Shown here in pieces: positions 47,556 through 58,400 of a DNA stretch of 64,000 bases. The stretch is from Rhabditoides inermis (taxonomy: Eukaryota > Nematoda > Chromadorea > Rhabditida > Rhabditidae): the NCBI GenBank assembly GCA_963966185.1, contig CAWZYM010000010.1:87501-151500 (forward strand). Direction: 5' to 3'. The number at the start of each line of letters is the position of its first letter. Position 1 is the first letter of the stretch. Both the position numbers and the translations under genes were made by a program. The notes beneath the pieces are model-generated. The model worked only from the letters and a program-made list of their open reading frames with translations, searched no databases and had not been told where the DNA came from.

Positions 47556-48200
47556 CCCTCATCAGCCGATCGCGATAGGAGGAAGGAAGTGCACATGGTA
47601 GAAGCTGCTCCGGAAGGAGCTACACTACTATGGGAAGAAGTTGCACTTGAACTATTTTAGTAGTGTCGAAACATAGCATACTTACGTACTTACGTATGCA
47701 TATCTTATCTTTTTGATGTATTGTATGTTCACAATATCATATAGAAGGAAGTTTTAATACTACAGCCTTCTAGAAATGCATATTGAGATATAAATATTAT
47801 GCCGGTAGACATAAAGGTTCAGGTGCGGAAACAGTGCATTGATCAGCCTACATGAGTAGTGCGATGTGTGTTTCGCATATATTACAGTATAATCAGGTGT
47901 ATGATCTTTATTAGTACCATACGAGTGCATCAATCCTCGATAAGAGCTAAACATCAGATCACTAGTGAGTGCAGATTCCGGCTGGTACAGTTTCATGCTA
48001 CTGCATTCGATCCAATACGGTCGAAAACACCCTTCTGTGTCAAACATTGTGCAAAAATGCTATTCTTTTGCTGAACTGATCAACGTGTAACTCCTTCCTC
48101 ATGCGGTGCAACTCCGGCAAAAGCAGCTCCTTCCTAGCCCAGCAGCTTATACCATGTGCACTCCCTTCCTACTATCGCTGATCGCGTGACTGAGGGAAGG
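47556..48200. mobile_element. Terminal-inverted-repeat element, non-autonomous
   Basis: Left arm about 47556-47650 and right arm about 48090-48200 are diverged inverted copies (CCCTCATCAGCCGATCGCGA / TCGCTGATCGCGTGACTGAGGG; AAGTGCACATGGTAGAAGCTGCT / AGCAGCTTATACCATGTGCACT). The centre encodes nothing recognisable. Confidence 0.6.
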
Positions 48201-48698
48201 GGGCGGGGCTTACACGATCCCGAAGACTGACTGTCTGCGCTCTCTGCTCTCTCGCCATGATTTGTCAACGCGCTCTCAGCGTTCCTGAGTTCATATTGGA
48301 GCCGGACTCTTGTATCCAAGTTATGTTATAAAGTAATTCAGATCATGCTAGTTATCTAAATTATGAGATCCGAATTCGAAAAATTGCGATCATAGAGTTG
48401 TAGCTATGGTATCGATACACCTCACATGAAAATTTGGTATGATTTCATAAACTTTGAACGAAGTTATTTCCAAATGTAGTTCAGCGCAATTTGATATGAA
48501 ATCCAGAAGACGGTAGATAAGGAGTAATTTTGCATTCCATTTCCATAATTTTTTCTCAAAAAAGACACCGGTCCATCGGTTCTGATAGCGCGCAATTAAC
48601 TAGATAGCAATTTCGGAAGCATTTAGTATTCGCGTGTGCATAATAAAAGAATGACGATTCGCAACTTGCCTACCGCCAAAACGACCCACTATAGTGCA
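48201..48698. promoter_or_regulatory. Region upstream of gene X2
   Basis: About 500 bp without other features; the first X2 codon is at 48699. No motif supported. Confidence 0.35.
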
Positions 48699-49575
48699 AT
48701 GGAGGCGTTCGGCAAGGCGGCCGAATGGGCGCACCTCTCCGTCGACAGTCTTGTATTCATCCTGACCTCCATTCTTCTTGCTCCACTTGCAATATGTGGG
48801 AACAAGAAGGTAAGCGTGTTTGAGCGCCGAGTGTTTGATTGCTGCTTATTAGGCGAGGAGGGGAAGCGACCCGAAGCCATCTCATCGCTTCCACGACGCG
48901 TCTCTACCGCCCCACCCAGCACGCTCGCCCGCTCCGTTCCGTCCGCTCCATCCCACTCCAATGCCCATCAGCCAGCGGGAAGAGCGCACCCGCCCTCATC
49001 AGTCCAGTGGAGTGGAAATCGACTCACACGACACTGACCCCGTGAGTAGTCATCACTTTACAAGCAAGTCGTTCATCTTCTACTCAGATAAGGCTGCATC
49101 ACAAGTACATGTCGTCTCTTGCCACTGATGATGAGGTGCAGGCTATCCGCAACTCTCCGTGAGTATTTCTGTCATTTCGCTTTCCATCTATCTCGTCTTC
49201 ATCCGTGTTTTACAGTGAAACTTTCCTGTCGCTGGAGGAGCCAACGCAGGTATTTGCATGCAAGTTATCGCTTTTTTGTCCGCGCTTGATTCCGATAGTT
49301 GTTGCATGGTCATTCTGCAGGAGGAGGCAGTGCAGTGCGGCGGCGCTACTCGCGCAGAGATCATGGCCGATAAGGTTAGTCTTCTAGCGCAACCATTCTG
49401 TTTGTTTCAATCAACTCGTCAAACTTATTTGTTCTCAATCTTTCTTTTCAGCCACCGCCAACCACACCGAAGACTGCGAACACTGAAAGTCCGACATACA
49501 CGGTAACCTCGTAGTCTCATCCGTCATTCTCTCTCTCTCTCGCTCTCTCCTCTTCTCTCTACATTCCCCTTTCTC

Positions 49576-49645
<70 letters not shown>

Positions 49646-50134
49646 ACTTCTCTTTCTTTTTGATGGAGAGTTGTTACAGGCAAGATGTGCTTCTCCATCG
49701 TGGCAGGCGCTTTTCAACGAGTCCACGGCTGACAAGACAGACACGAGGTACGGTAGATTACAGTATACCTAACACACCCTCCTGCTCTTGCAGGGCTAAG
49801 CCAATGAAGAAGGACGAGGATGCGGTAAAAGAAAGGTACGATAGATTACAGTATACCTGAACGAACACGTCCTCTAGGCCGGTGGAGAGTCAGCCGCGGA
49901 GGCACCTGACGAACTCCTCGCGGGAACTCTACGTGGAGCGGGCGGAGCAATCTGCGGACTATCGGGTCGCCATGGGTGTTCTTCAAGACAGACTGAAAGC
50001 GGCGGAAGAGAGGAAAGAGCAGAAGCGCCAGATCGAAGAGATGCGAAGTGAGATACATACCACCTACTTCCTTTGACCTTTCCCTTTCAGGAAAAGTTCG
50101 AGAAGCCGAAGAAGGCGCGAACACCATCAACTAG
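48699..50134 (+). CDS. Unrecognised protein X2: membrane-segment 5' half plus duplicated coiled-coil 3' half
   Basis: Ten exons join in frame (277 aa): 48699-48809, 48853-49041, 49088-49158, 49216-49249, 49321-49374, 49452-49502, 49680-49747, 49794-49835, 49878-50047, 50091-50134. Residues about 13-34 form one membrane segment (VDSLVFILTSILLAPLAIC). A Pro/Ser/His-rich region follows, then conserved-looking short exons (IRLHHKYMSSLATDDEVQ, ETFLSLEEPTQ). From exon 6 on, it is nearly identical to X1 (PPPTTPKTANTESP, PSWQALFNESTADKTDT, ELYVERAEQSADYRVAMG). All introns are short with standard GT-AG ends, so this copy looks intact and is more likely the ancestral arrangement. Function unknown. Confidence 0.65.
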
Positions 50135-50381
50135 AAGATCTATCGAGATTTACCCTTAGCACTTACCACTTAGACTTGCACCAAACCTATTTTAATAACA
50201 ATACTAGATGTTACCTTGAAACAACACCTATCAGTTCACCCAACCATAGAATATCAATTGTGTTTATTTTTGGTGAAGAATAAACGATTAACCATCAATG
50301 CGTTTTTCACTCTTTCTATTACAAAACACTGCAAACGTGCATTTTTGGAAATTGTTTTTTTGGCGCATACAGAGCACTGAT

Positions 50382-52042
50382 TTTTTGCTCTCTCCAGATT
50401 ATTGAATTAGCGTAAACTAGCGTGTGGGAGGCAAGTGGGCGGGGCGAGAGGCGACGTGAGAAATGACGGCGAGTGAGTGGTGAGTCGATGCTGTGGCGGC
50501 CGCGCCGAGAGGTCGTCTGCCAGGTACCGAGTGATCGTTCTTTCAGAAGGAGCTGCTGCTGCAGCTGCCGGGAGGCTGCTGCTGCCCCTGCTGCCGTCGT
50601 GGCTCGAGACGCTGTGCATTCCGAGATCGTGGTTGGACTCGCTGCGCCTGCCGCTGTCGTGCCGAGCCTGCTGTCCCTGCTGAGCCCGGTGCTGGACCCC
50701 TGCCGCTGTCGTCGATCGATCCGCCACCCGCTCTGGAGGAGCCGCAGTGCGGAGTAGCGAGGTGGTGATGTCTACCCCTCCCTCTCTCTACATCTCTTGA
50801 TTATCGATTGATAATCAACAGATTATCGGTTGATAAAGATAATAACGTCATTCTTCCAGGAAATCAGCTCAACCTCAGGAGGCGGCCGATGTTGCCTGCC
50901 TGTTCGGGGAGCAGCCGGGAGCAGATGTGGGTCCGGGTTACTGTAGATTACAGTAGTTTGGTATCGCTTGTGGATTTGAACGATGTCGGGGGTGGGAGAG
51001 ATTGAGTGACGGCTTTTGTTTGGCGACGGTCGTCCTCTTTCTCTCTTCCCCCTGAATCGTTACATATTCGCTCACCTTTTCCCTTTTCTCTTTTCCAATG
51101 ATCAATTATCGATTAGTACGTACCGAAATCCTAAATTCACTTCTATTCATTTCAGTCTATGACGCGTTCCTATGCTCGTTTTTAGTGCCCGGCTGTGTAA
51201 TAGGCCGAAAATGTGATCACGACGTCAAATTTTTGGGTATCATGGAAAACGTGGGGCATTAGTGGTCGTTGCATCGATCAGAACTCATGTGAGAGGGACC
51301 TGCATCTCTCCCTCCTTCCTCCCCCTCCCTCCCTCTATCTCCCCCTCTCCCTCCCTCTCTCTCTCCCCTCCATCACCGTATCCTCATCATACAGCGCGCC
51401 GCCGCCTCTCTCCCCTGGGGCAATCCTGGCCCGCCTCGAAAACGAGTATGAATTGTCTCCCGCCCAGGCTCATTCACTCTGCACATTCGCTCAGCTGCTT
51501 CTTCCGCTGTCGCACCCTACCGTACTCCCCCCCCTACAATGTTCAGCTCCATCGACTCGCTACTGGGCAATACTGGGAAGGAGGCTACGGTGAGCACCTC
51601 AAGCCCGATGACTGTAATTCAATTTCGTAACACTGCTGCTCTGTTAGTGACACATGACGAACACGACAAATCAACGTCTCCAAATTTTTCTTTCTATCTT
51701 TCATTGATGCGATACTAAAAAAAATTCTATCTTTCATTGATGCGATACTGTAACTTTCACACATTTCACATGTTTCACTTGTCCCCTGATCTATAAGAGT
51801 TTTGTAAACCTTGATCTTGTATAATAATTGTTGATGCAATTAGAATAAATATTTTAAATCACCATGTTTAGCGATTTTCGCTTCAAGTTAAGATTTTCAG
51901 TTGAATTTGAATAGTGAAGAAAAAAATAAATACACATTGCATTCCGATAGCCTTGCTTCGACCCCCGCTGAGAGTTCATAAATCTCTTGAATCGGAGGCT
52001 ACCTTTACCTTTCGATTCTGTCATTTTCATGCTTCTTATGCA
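50382..52042 (+). repeat. Homeobox 5' module, duplicate 2, with orphan homeobox exon 1
   Basis: Direct copy of 41645-43312 about 8.7 kb away. The two differ by scattered substitutions and small indels. Again no homeodomain exons follow. Confidence 0.85.
51540..51590 (+). pseudogene. Orphan homeobox exon 1, copy 2
   Basis: Same 17-codon exon with one replacement (LLGDTG to LLGNTG) and an intact GT donor. Dead end for the homeobox protein for the same reason as copy 1. Confidence 0.75.
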
Positions 52043-52053
52043 CTAACACAGTA

Positions 52054-53117
52054 GGCGACGCTCACCGACTCGCACTCGGCACCCTCGTGTCATACCCTAC
52101 ACACACTCCCTCCTGCATGCACTCACACTGTAGGCGACGCTCACCGACTCGCACTCGGCACCCTCGTGTCTTACCCTACCCACACTCCCTCCTGCATGCA
52201 CTCACACTGTAGGCGACGCTCACCGACTCGCACTCGGCACCCTCGTGTCTTACCCTACACATACTCCCTCCTGCATGCACTCACACTGTAGGCGACGCTC
52301 ACCGACTCGCACTCGGCACCCTCGTGTCATACCCTACACACACTCCCTCCTGCATGCACTCACACAGTAGGCGACGCTCACCGACTCGCACTCGGCACCC
52401 TCGTGTCTTACCCTACACATACTCCCTCCTGCATGCACTCACACTTAGGCGACGCTCACCGACTCGCACTCGGCACCCTCGTGTCATACCCTACACACAC
52501 TCCCTCCTGCATCCACTCACACTGAAGGCGACGCTCACCGACTCGCACTCGGCACCCTCGTGTCATACCCTACACACACTCCCTCCTGCATCCACTCACA
52601 CTGTAGGCGACGCTCACCGACTCGCACTCGGCACCCTCGTGTCATACCCTACACACACTCCCTCCTGCATGCACTCACACAGTAGGCGACGCTCACCGAC
52701 TCGCACTCGGCACCCTCGTGTCATACCCTACACATACTCCCTCCTGCATCCACTCACACAGTAGGCGACGCTCACCGACTCGCACTCGGCAACCTCGTGT
52801 CATACCCTACACACACTCCCTCCTGCATGCACTCACACAGTAGGCGACGCTCACCGACTCGCACTCGGCACCCTCGTGTCATACCCTACACACACTCCCT
52901 CCTGCATCCACTCACACTGTAGGCGACGCTCACCGACTCGCACTCGGCACCCTCGTGTCTTACCCTACACATACTCCCTCCTGCATGCACTCACACTGTA
53001 GGCGACGCTCACCGACTCGCACTCGGCACCCTCGTGTCATACCCTACACACACTCCCTCCTGCATCCACTCACACTGAAGGCGACGCTCACCGACTCGCA
53101 CTCGGCACCCTCGTGTC
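52054..53117 (+). repeat. 79-bp minisatellite, long array
   Basis: About 13.5 units beginning GGCGACGCTCACCGACTCGC. Variants include CATGCACTC/CATCCACTC and CACAGTA/CACTGTA/CACTGAA. The array stops within a unit (CTCGTGTCATAC) at the junction with unrelated DNA at about 53120. Confidence 0.95.
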
Positions 53118-53127
53118 ATACCGGCCG

Positions 53128-53358
53128 ATGCAAATGCAGAGCGCGCCGCAGCAAACCCAGGTGATGGCGGTGGACAACACGGCCAGCAGTCGGATCCAAG
53201 ACTTGGAGAACCAGCTTAGTCAGCAGAAGGAGGCCTATTCGGCGCTCATCAAGCACAACTCGCAGCTGATGGGGAATATGGACCCGCGTATTGGAGGCAA
53301 TACGGTCGCGGCTGTCAGCAGCCCGGTGGGGCAGAATGTGCTGAATGGGAACACGTAG
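53128..53358 (+). CDS. Possible terminal coding exon or fragment, coiled-coil protein
   Basis: 76-codon open frame on the plus strand: Gln-rich start (MQMQSAPQQTQVMAVDN), a heptad-like coiled coil (RIQDLENQLSQQKEAYSA) and a tail ending VGQNVLNGNT and stop. Composition is protein-like and the antisense frame here is not. It is wedged between the minisatellite and the retroelement with no upstream exon, so it is probably a displaced piece of a host gene or part of the retroelement insertion. Confidence 0.35.
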   Translation: MQMQSAPQQTQVMAVDNTASSRIQDLENQLSQQKEAYSALIKHNSQLMGNMDPRIGGNTVAAVSSPVGQNVLNGNT

Positions 53359-53359
53359 A

Positions 53360-55023
53360 ATGGGATGACGAGCATCATCCGGTGTGTCCGGCAGAGCGGC
53401 AGCAGCTAGGGCGAGCACGGTGGCAGGCGGGCTGGGCGTGGTCGGCAGTGTCGTTGAACAGGGGCTGGCTGCGCGGGTTGTGAGAGTAGCGTCCTGGAAG
53501 TCGTAGCAGGAGCGTTGGACGGTTGAAGTATCCGCATCCGTGGAAGTGAACGTAGTGACGTCATCTTCCATTCCATCCGGAAGGGAGTCGAGCTCGTAGT
53601 CTGACGCGACGGCCGCGGTGTAGATCGGTAGACCAGAGTCGTGGTTCGCGAGCAGCGGGTGCGTCGGCGAATCGGTGTCCGATGCGAGCATTCCGTCGTT
53701 GAGAGCGGGAGCGATGTCGCAGTCGGGGTTCCACATCTTCTTCTGCACGAGCATGGCGTCTAGCTGTCGACTGGGCTGGCGCTGTTCGTTGTACAGGCGT
53801 CCGTGGTAGTTGAATCCATCGAAGTTCCGGTGAGCAGCGTTCTTCGGTGGTGGCATCTCGGGGTCGATCGGCTGGGGATCGAGGTGGCGTCCAATGAGAA
53901 TCGCGTCGCCGAGAGCGTGTGTCTGCGGGACGGAGTTGCACGGCGGGTGGACGGCGAAGCCATGTGAGTGGATCCGATGAGAGGCTTCGGATGGCGCGTT
54001 GAGCTCTTGAGAAAGGCGGCCAGCGACGTTGGAGTCGGCAGGAGAGGCAGCAACGCGAGAGAGTCCAGAGATCGAGTTGATAATCTGCTGGGAGATGCCA
54101 GTGTGTCCGGAGGATAAGTCGATATCCTCGGAAGAGTTGACGGCATTCTGGAGAAGATCGTCAGAGATGGCGCGTCGAAGTGATGTGAAGAGTGTTCCAT
54201 GGTCGTTCGGCTGGGCGAACTCATCCTCCGCTGTGAGATGAGAGGGCTGGTGCAACAGCAGCAATTCGTCGGTGAGTCCGCGTGATGGGACGGCATGGAT
54301 GGGGATGGATCCATCGGCCTTGGTGTCAGCGACGGCGGGCACGGGCGCGGTGACGTCATCAGAGAGTAAGTCAAGTCCGGCGTGCGATGGCGAGAGCGGG
54401 AGGGAGATGGGTGGAACGAACATCTTCTTGTCGGGGACCGGATGAGCGTCAGTGTGGACGGAGAGAGAAGCGACGGTCGCAGCGCGGCTAGCGGGAGCAG
54501 GCTTGGATACGTCGACAGTATTCTCGTTGCGGGAAGCGAAGTTGGTTGCACGAAGGTGCGGGCTTCCGAGGTCCTTCCAGGTAGAGCGAGAGACGAGAGT
54601 GATGTCTGCGCCAGTGTCCAATTGAAGGCGTGTGGGGTGTCCGTAGATGGAAACTTCCAGGTTTTTCTGGATGTCCATGTTGGAGATGACGCTGGTGTTG
54701 TGCCGAGTGCGCGGCTTGGCGGCACTGGCATTCCGGTCGAGTCGAGAACAGTGGCGTTTCCAGTGGTTGCCTTGGCAGAGTGGGCACGGAGACGGCAGAT
54801 CGTGACGTCGAGTGCTCGCTTTCTTGACGCGATCCTTTTCGAACATCGGCTTGTAGTGGGCGAATCGAAGGTCGGTGAAGTTCTCCTGATCCGGGGTGGA
54901 TGAAGGAGCAACAGCGGCTGAAGCGGTGTCTCCATCGGCAAGCTTGTCCAGAATGATGGCGTTGATCTTCGAGATCTGGGCGAGTGCCTCCAACAGTTGC
55001 GGCAAATGGTCCTCTAGTCCCAT
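53360..55023 (-). pseudogene. LTR retrotransposon gag/protease ORF, truncated (no reverse transcriptase)
   Basis: Starts MGLEDHLPQLLEALAQISK at 55023. A zinc knuckle-like CPLCQGNHWKRHC is at residues 80-92 and a retroviral-type aspartic protease core LDTGADITLV at 135-144, the order found in metazoan LTR elements (Gypsy or Bel/Pao type). The reading frame stays open for several hundred codons without further recognised domains; RT, RNase H and integrase are absent. The sense of the last part (53116-53360) is lost because that DNA reads better on the plus strand. So the element is broken on its 3' side. Confidence 0.75.
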
Positions 55024-55194
55024 GGTGTGAGATCGGTCGACTTTTTATCAGCAGCAATGGAAGATGTAGTCAGCTCCGGTAGTCCTGGTTGGCAGTTGTT
55101 GCGTAGTCAGGAGCTCCAGTGATCTTGATCTCCAGTTGCGTTGAAAAAAGGTCCAAATATCCTGATCGCCAGTTGTTGCGTCCTGATCGCCAGT

Positions 55195-55463
55195 TGTTGT
55201 GTCGGCACCGAGTGGGGAAGACGCGACTAGATGCAACGGTTTATTGGAGTAGCCAGAATGACAATAGTTGGAAGTGAGCACACTGAACTGACTGTCTATT
55301 GAGGCAGCGCCCGAGTTATATAGGGAGATCATAGAAGGTTCTGGAATGATTGGGTAAGGGCGCGCTCAGTGTAGAGTGGGTGGAGTCTACTGGCTAAGGA
55401 AGTGCGGGATGAGTAAGGAAGGTTCTAGAAGAGTGTAGAACTATGTGGATGGCTATCCCAACA
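55195..55463 (-). mobile_element. 5' LTR of the retrotransposon
   Basis: On the minus strand it starts TGTTGGGATAGCC and ends GCCGACACAACA, giving TG...CA ends with the inverted repeat TGTTG/CAACA. It contains TATATAA (near 55317) and AATAAA (near 55240) in the right order for a promoter and polyadenylation signal. The sequence after it, ACTGGCGATCAGGA, is a plausible primer binding site and is repeated once nearby. No second LTR is in the window. Confidence 0.8.
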
Positions 55464-58400
55464 TTATTCATGTTCTTGCTATTTTTATTCGGGTACCTCC
55501 TATTTTCATTCGGGTACCTGCCATTTTTATTCATGCAACTGCTATATTTATTCATGTACCTGCTATTTTTATTTGGGTACCTGCTATTTTTATTCGGGTA
55601 CCTGCCATTTTTATTCAAGTACCTGCTAATTTTATTCGTGTACCTGCTATTTTTATTCGGGCACCTGCTATTTTTATTCGGGTACCTGCCATTTTTTTCA
55701 AGTACCTGCTTTTTTATTCATGTACCTGCTATTTTTATTTGGGTACCTGCTATTTTTATTCATGTACCTGCTATTTTTATTCGAATACCTGCTATTTTTA
55801 TTCGGGTACCTGCCATTTTTATTCAAGTACCTGCTAATTTTATTCGTGTACCTGCTATTTTTATTCGGGCACCTGCTATTTTTATTCGGGTACCTGCCAT
55901 TTTTTTCAAGTACCTGCTTTTTTATTCATGTACCTGCTATTTTTATTTGGGTACCTGCTATTTTTATTCATGTACCTGCTATTTTTATTCGAATACCTGC
56001 TATTTTTATTCATGTACCTGCTAATTTTATTTGGGTACCTGCTATTTTTATTCGGGTACCTGCTATTTTTATTCGGGTACCTGCTATTTTTATTCGGGTA
56101 CCTGCTATTTTTATTCGGGTACCTGCTATTTTTATTCATGTACCTGCTATTTTTATTTGGGTACCTGCTATTATTATTCATGTACCTGCTATTTTTATTT
56201 GGGTACCTGCTATTTTTATTCGGGTACCTGCTATTTTTATTCGGGTACCTGCTATTTTTATTCGGGTACCTGCTATTTTTGTTCGGGTACCTGCTATTTT
56301 TATTCATGTACTTGCTATTTTTATTCAAGTACCTGCTAATTTTATTCGTGTACCTGCTATTTTTATTCGGGCACCTGCTATTTTTATTCGGGTACCTGCC
56401 ATTTTTATTCAAGTACCTGCTTTTTTATTCATGTACCTGCTTTTTTATTCATGTACCTGCTATTTTTATTCGGGTACCTGCTATTTTTATTCGGGTACCT
56501 GCTATTTTTATTCATGTACCTGCTATTTTTATTTGGGTACCTGCTATTATTATTCATGTACCTGCTATTTTTATTTGGGTACCTGCTATTTTTATTCGGG
56601 TACCTGCTATTTTTATTCGGGTACCTGCTATTTTTATTCGGGTACCTGCTATTTTTGTTCGGGTACCTGCTATTTTTATTCATGTACTTGCTATTTTTAT
56701 TCAAGTACCTGCTAATTTTATTCGTGTACCTGCTATTTTTATTCGGGCACCTGCTATTTTTATTCGGGTACCTGCCATTTTTATTCAAGTACCTGCTTTT
56801 TTATTCATGTACCTGCTATTTTTATTTGGGTACCTGCTATTTTTATTCATGTACCTGCTATTTTTATTCGGGTACCTGCTTTTTTATTCATGTACCTGCT
56901 ATTTTTATTTGGGTACTTGCTATTTTTATTCGGGTACCTGCTATTTTTATTCATGTACCTGCTATTTTTATTCGGGTACCTGCTATTTTTATTCGGGTAC
57001 CTGCTATTTTTATTCATGTACCTGCTATTTTTATTTGGGTACCTGCTATTTTTATTCATGTACCTGCTATTTTTATTTGGGTACCTGCTATTTTTATTTG
57101 GGTACCTGCTATTTTTATTCATGTACCTGCTATTTTTATTCGGGTACCTGCTATTTTTATTCGGGTACCTGCTATTTTTATTCGGGTACCTGCTATTTTT
57201 ATTCGGGTACCTGCTATTTTTATTCGGGTACTTGCTATTTTTATTCATGTACTTGCTATTTTTATTTAAGTACCTGCTAATTTTATTCGTGTACCTGCTA
57301 TTTTTATTCGGGCACCTGCTATTTTTATTCGGGTACCTGCCATTTTTATTCAAGTACCTGCTTTTTTATTCATGTACCTGCTATTTTTATTTGGGTACCT
57401 GCTATTTTTATTTGGGTACCTGCTATTTTTATTTGGGTACCTGCTATTTTTATTTGGGTACCTGCTATTTTTATTCATGTACCTGCTATTTTTATTCGGG
57501 TTCCTGCTATTTTTATTCATGCAACTGCTATATTTATTCATGTACCTGCTATTTTTATTTGGGTACCTGCTATTTTTATTCGGGTACCTGCCATTTTTAT
57601 TCAAGTACCTGCTAATTTTATTCGTGTACCTGCTATTTTTATTCGGGCACCTGCTATTTTTATTCGGGTACCTGCCATTTTTTTCAAGTACCTGCTTTTT
57701 TATTCATGTACCTGCTATTTTTATTTGGGTACCTGCTATTTTTATTCATGTACCTGCTATTTTTATTCGAATACCTGCTATTTTTATTCATGTACCTGCT
57801 AATTTTATTTGGGTACCTGCTATTTTTATTCGGGTACCTGCTATTTTTATTCGGGTACCTGCTATTTTTATTCGGGTACCTGCTATTTTTATTCGGGTAC
57901 CTGCTATTTTTATTCATGTACCTGCTATTTTTATTTGGGTACCTGCTATTATTATTCATGTACTTGCTATTTTTATTCAAGTACCTGCTAATTTTATTCG
58001 TGTACCTGCTATTTTTATTCGGGCACCTGCTATTTTTATTCGGGTACCTGCCATTTTTATTCAAGTACCTGCTTTTTTATTCATGTACCTGCTATTTTTA
58101 TTTGGGTACCTGCTATTTTTATTCATGTACCTGCTATTTTTATTCGGGTACCTGCTTTTTTATTCATGTACCTGCTATTTTTATTTGGGTACTTGCTATT
58201 TTTATTCGGGTACCTGCTATTTTTATTCATGTACCTGCTATTTTTATTCGGGTACCTGCTATTTTTATTCGGGTACCTGCTATTTTTATTCATGTACCTG
58301 CTATTTTTATTTGGGTACCTGCTATTTTTATTCATGTACCTGCTATTTTTATTTGGGTACCTGCTATTTTTATTTGGGTACCTGCTATTTTTATTCATGT

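Noticed and set aside
52324..52764. Frame of 146 codons, SHSRRRSPTRTRHPRV repeats
   Set aside because: 79-bp minisatellite read-through. The period is not a multiple of three, so the frame rotates and carries no stop by chance.
54382..54903. Plus-strand frame opposite the retroelement ORF
   Set aside because: Shadow of the minus-strand gag/protease frame, which has recognisable motifs.
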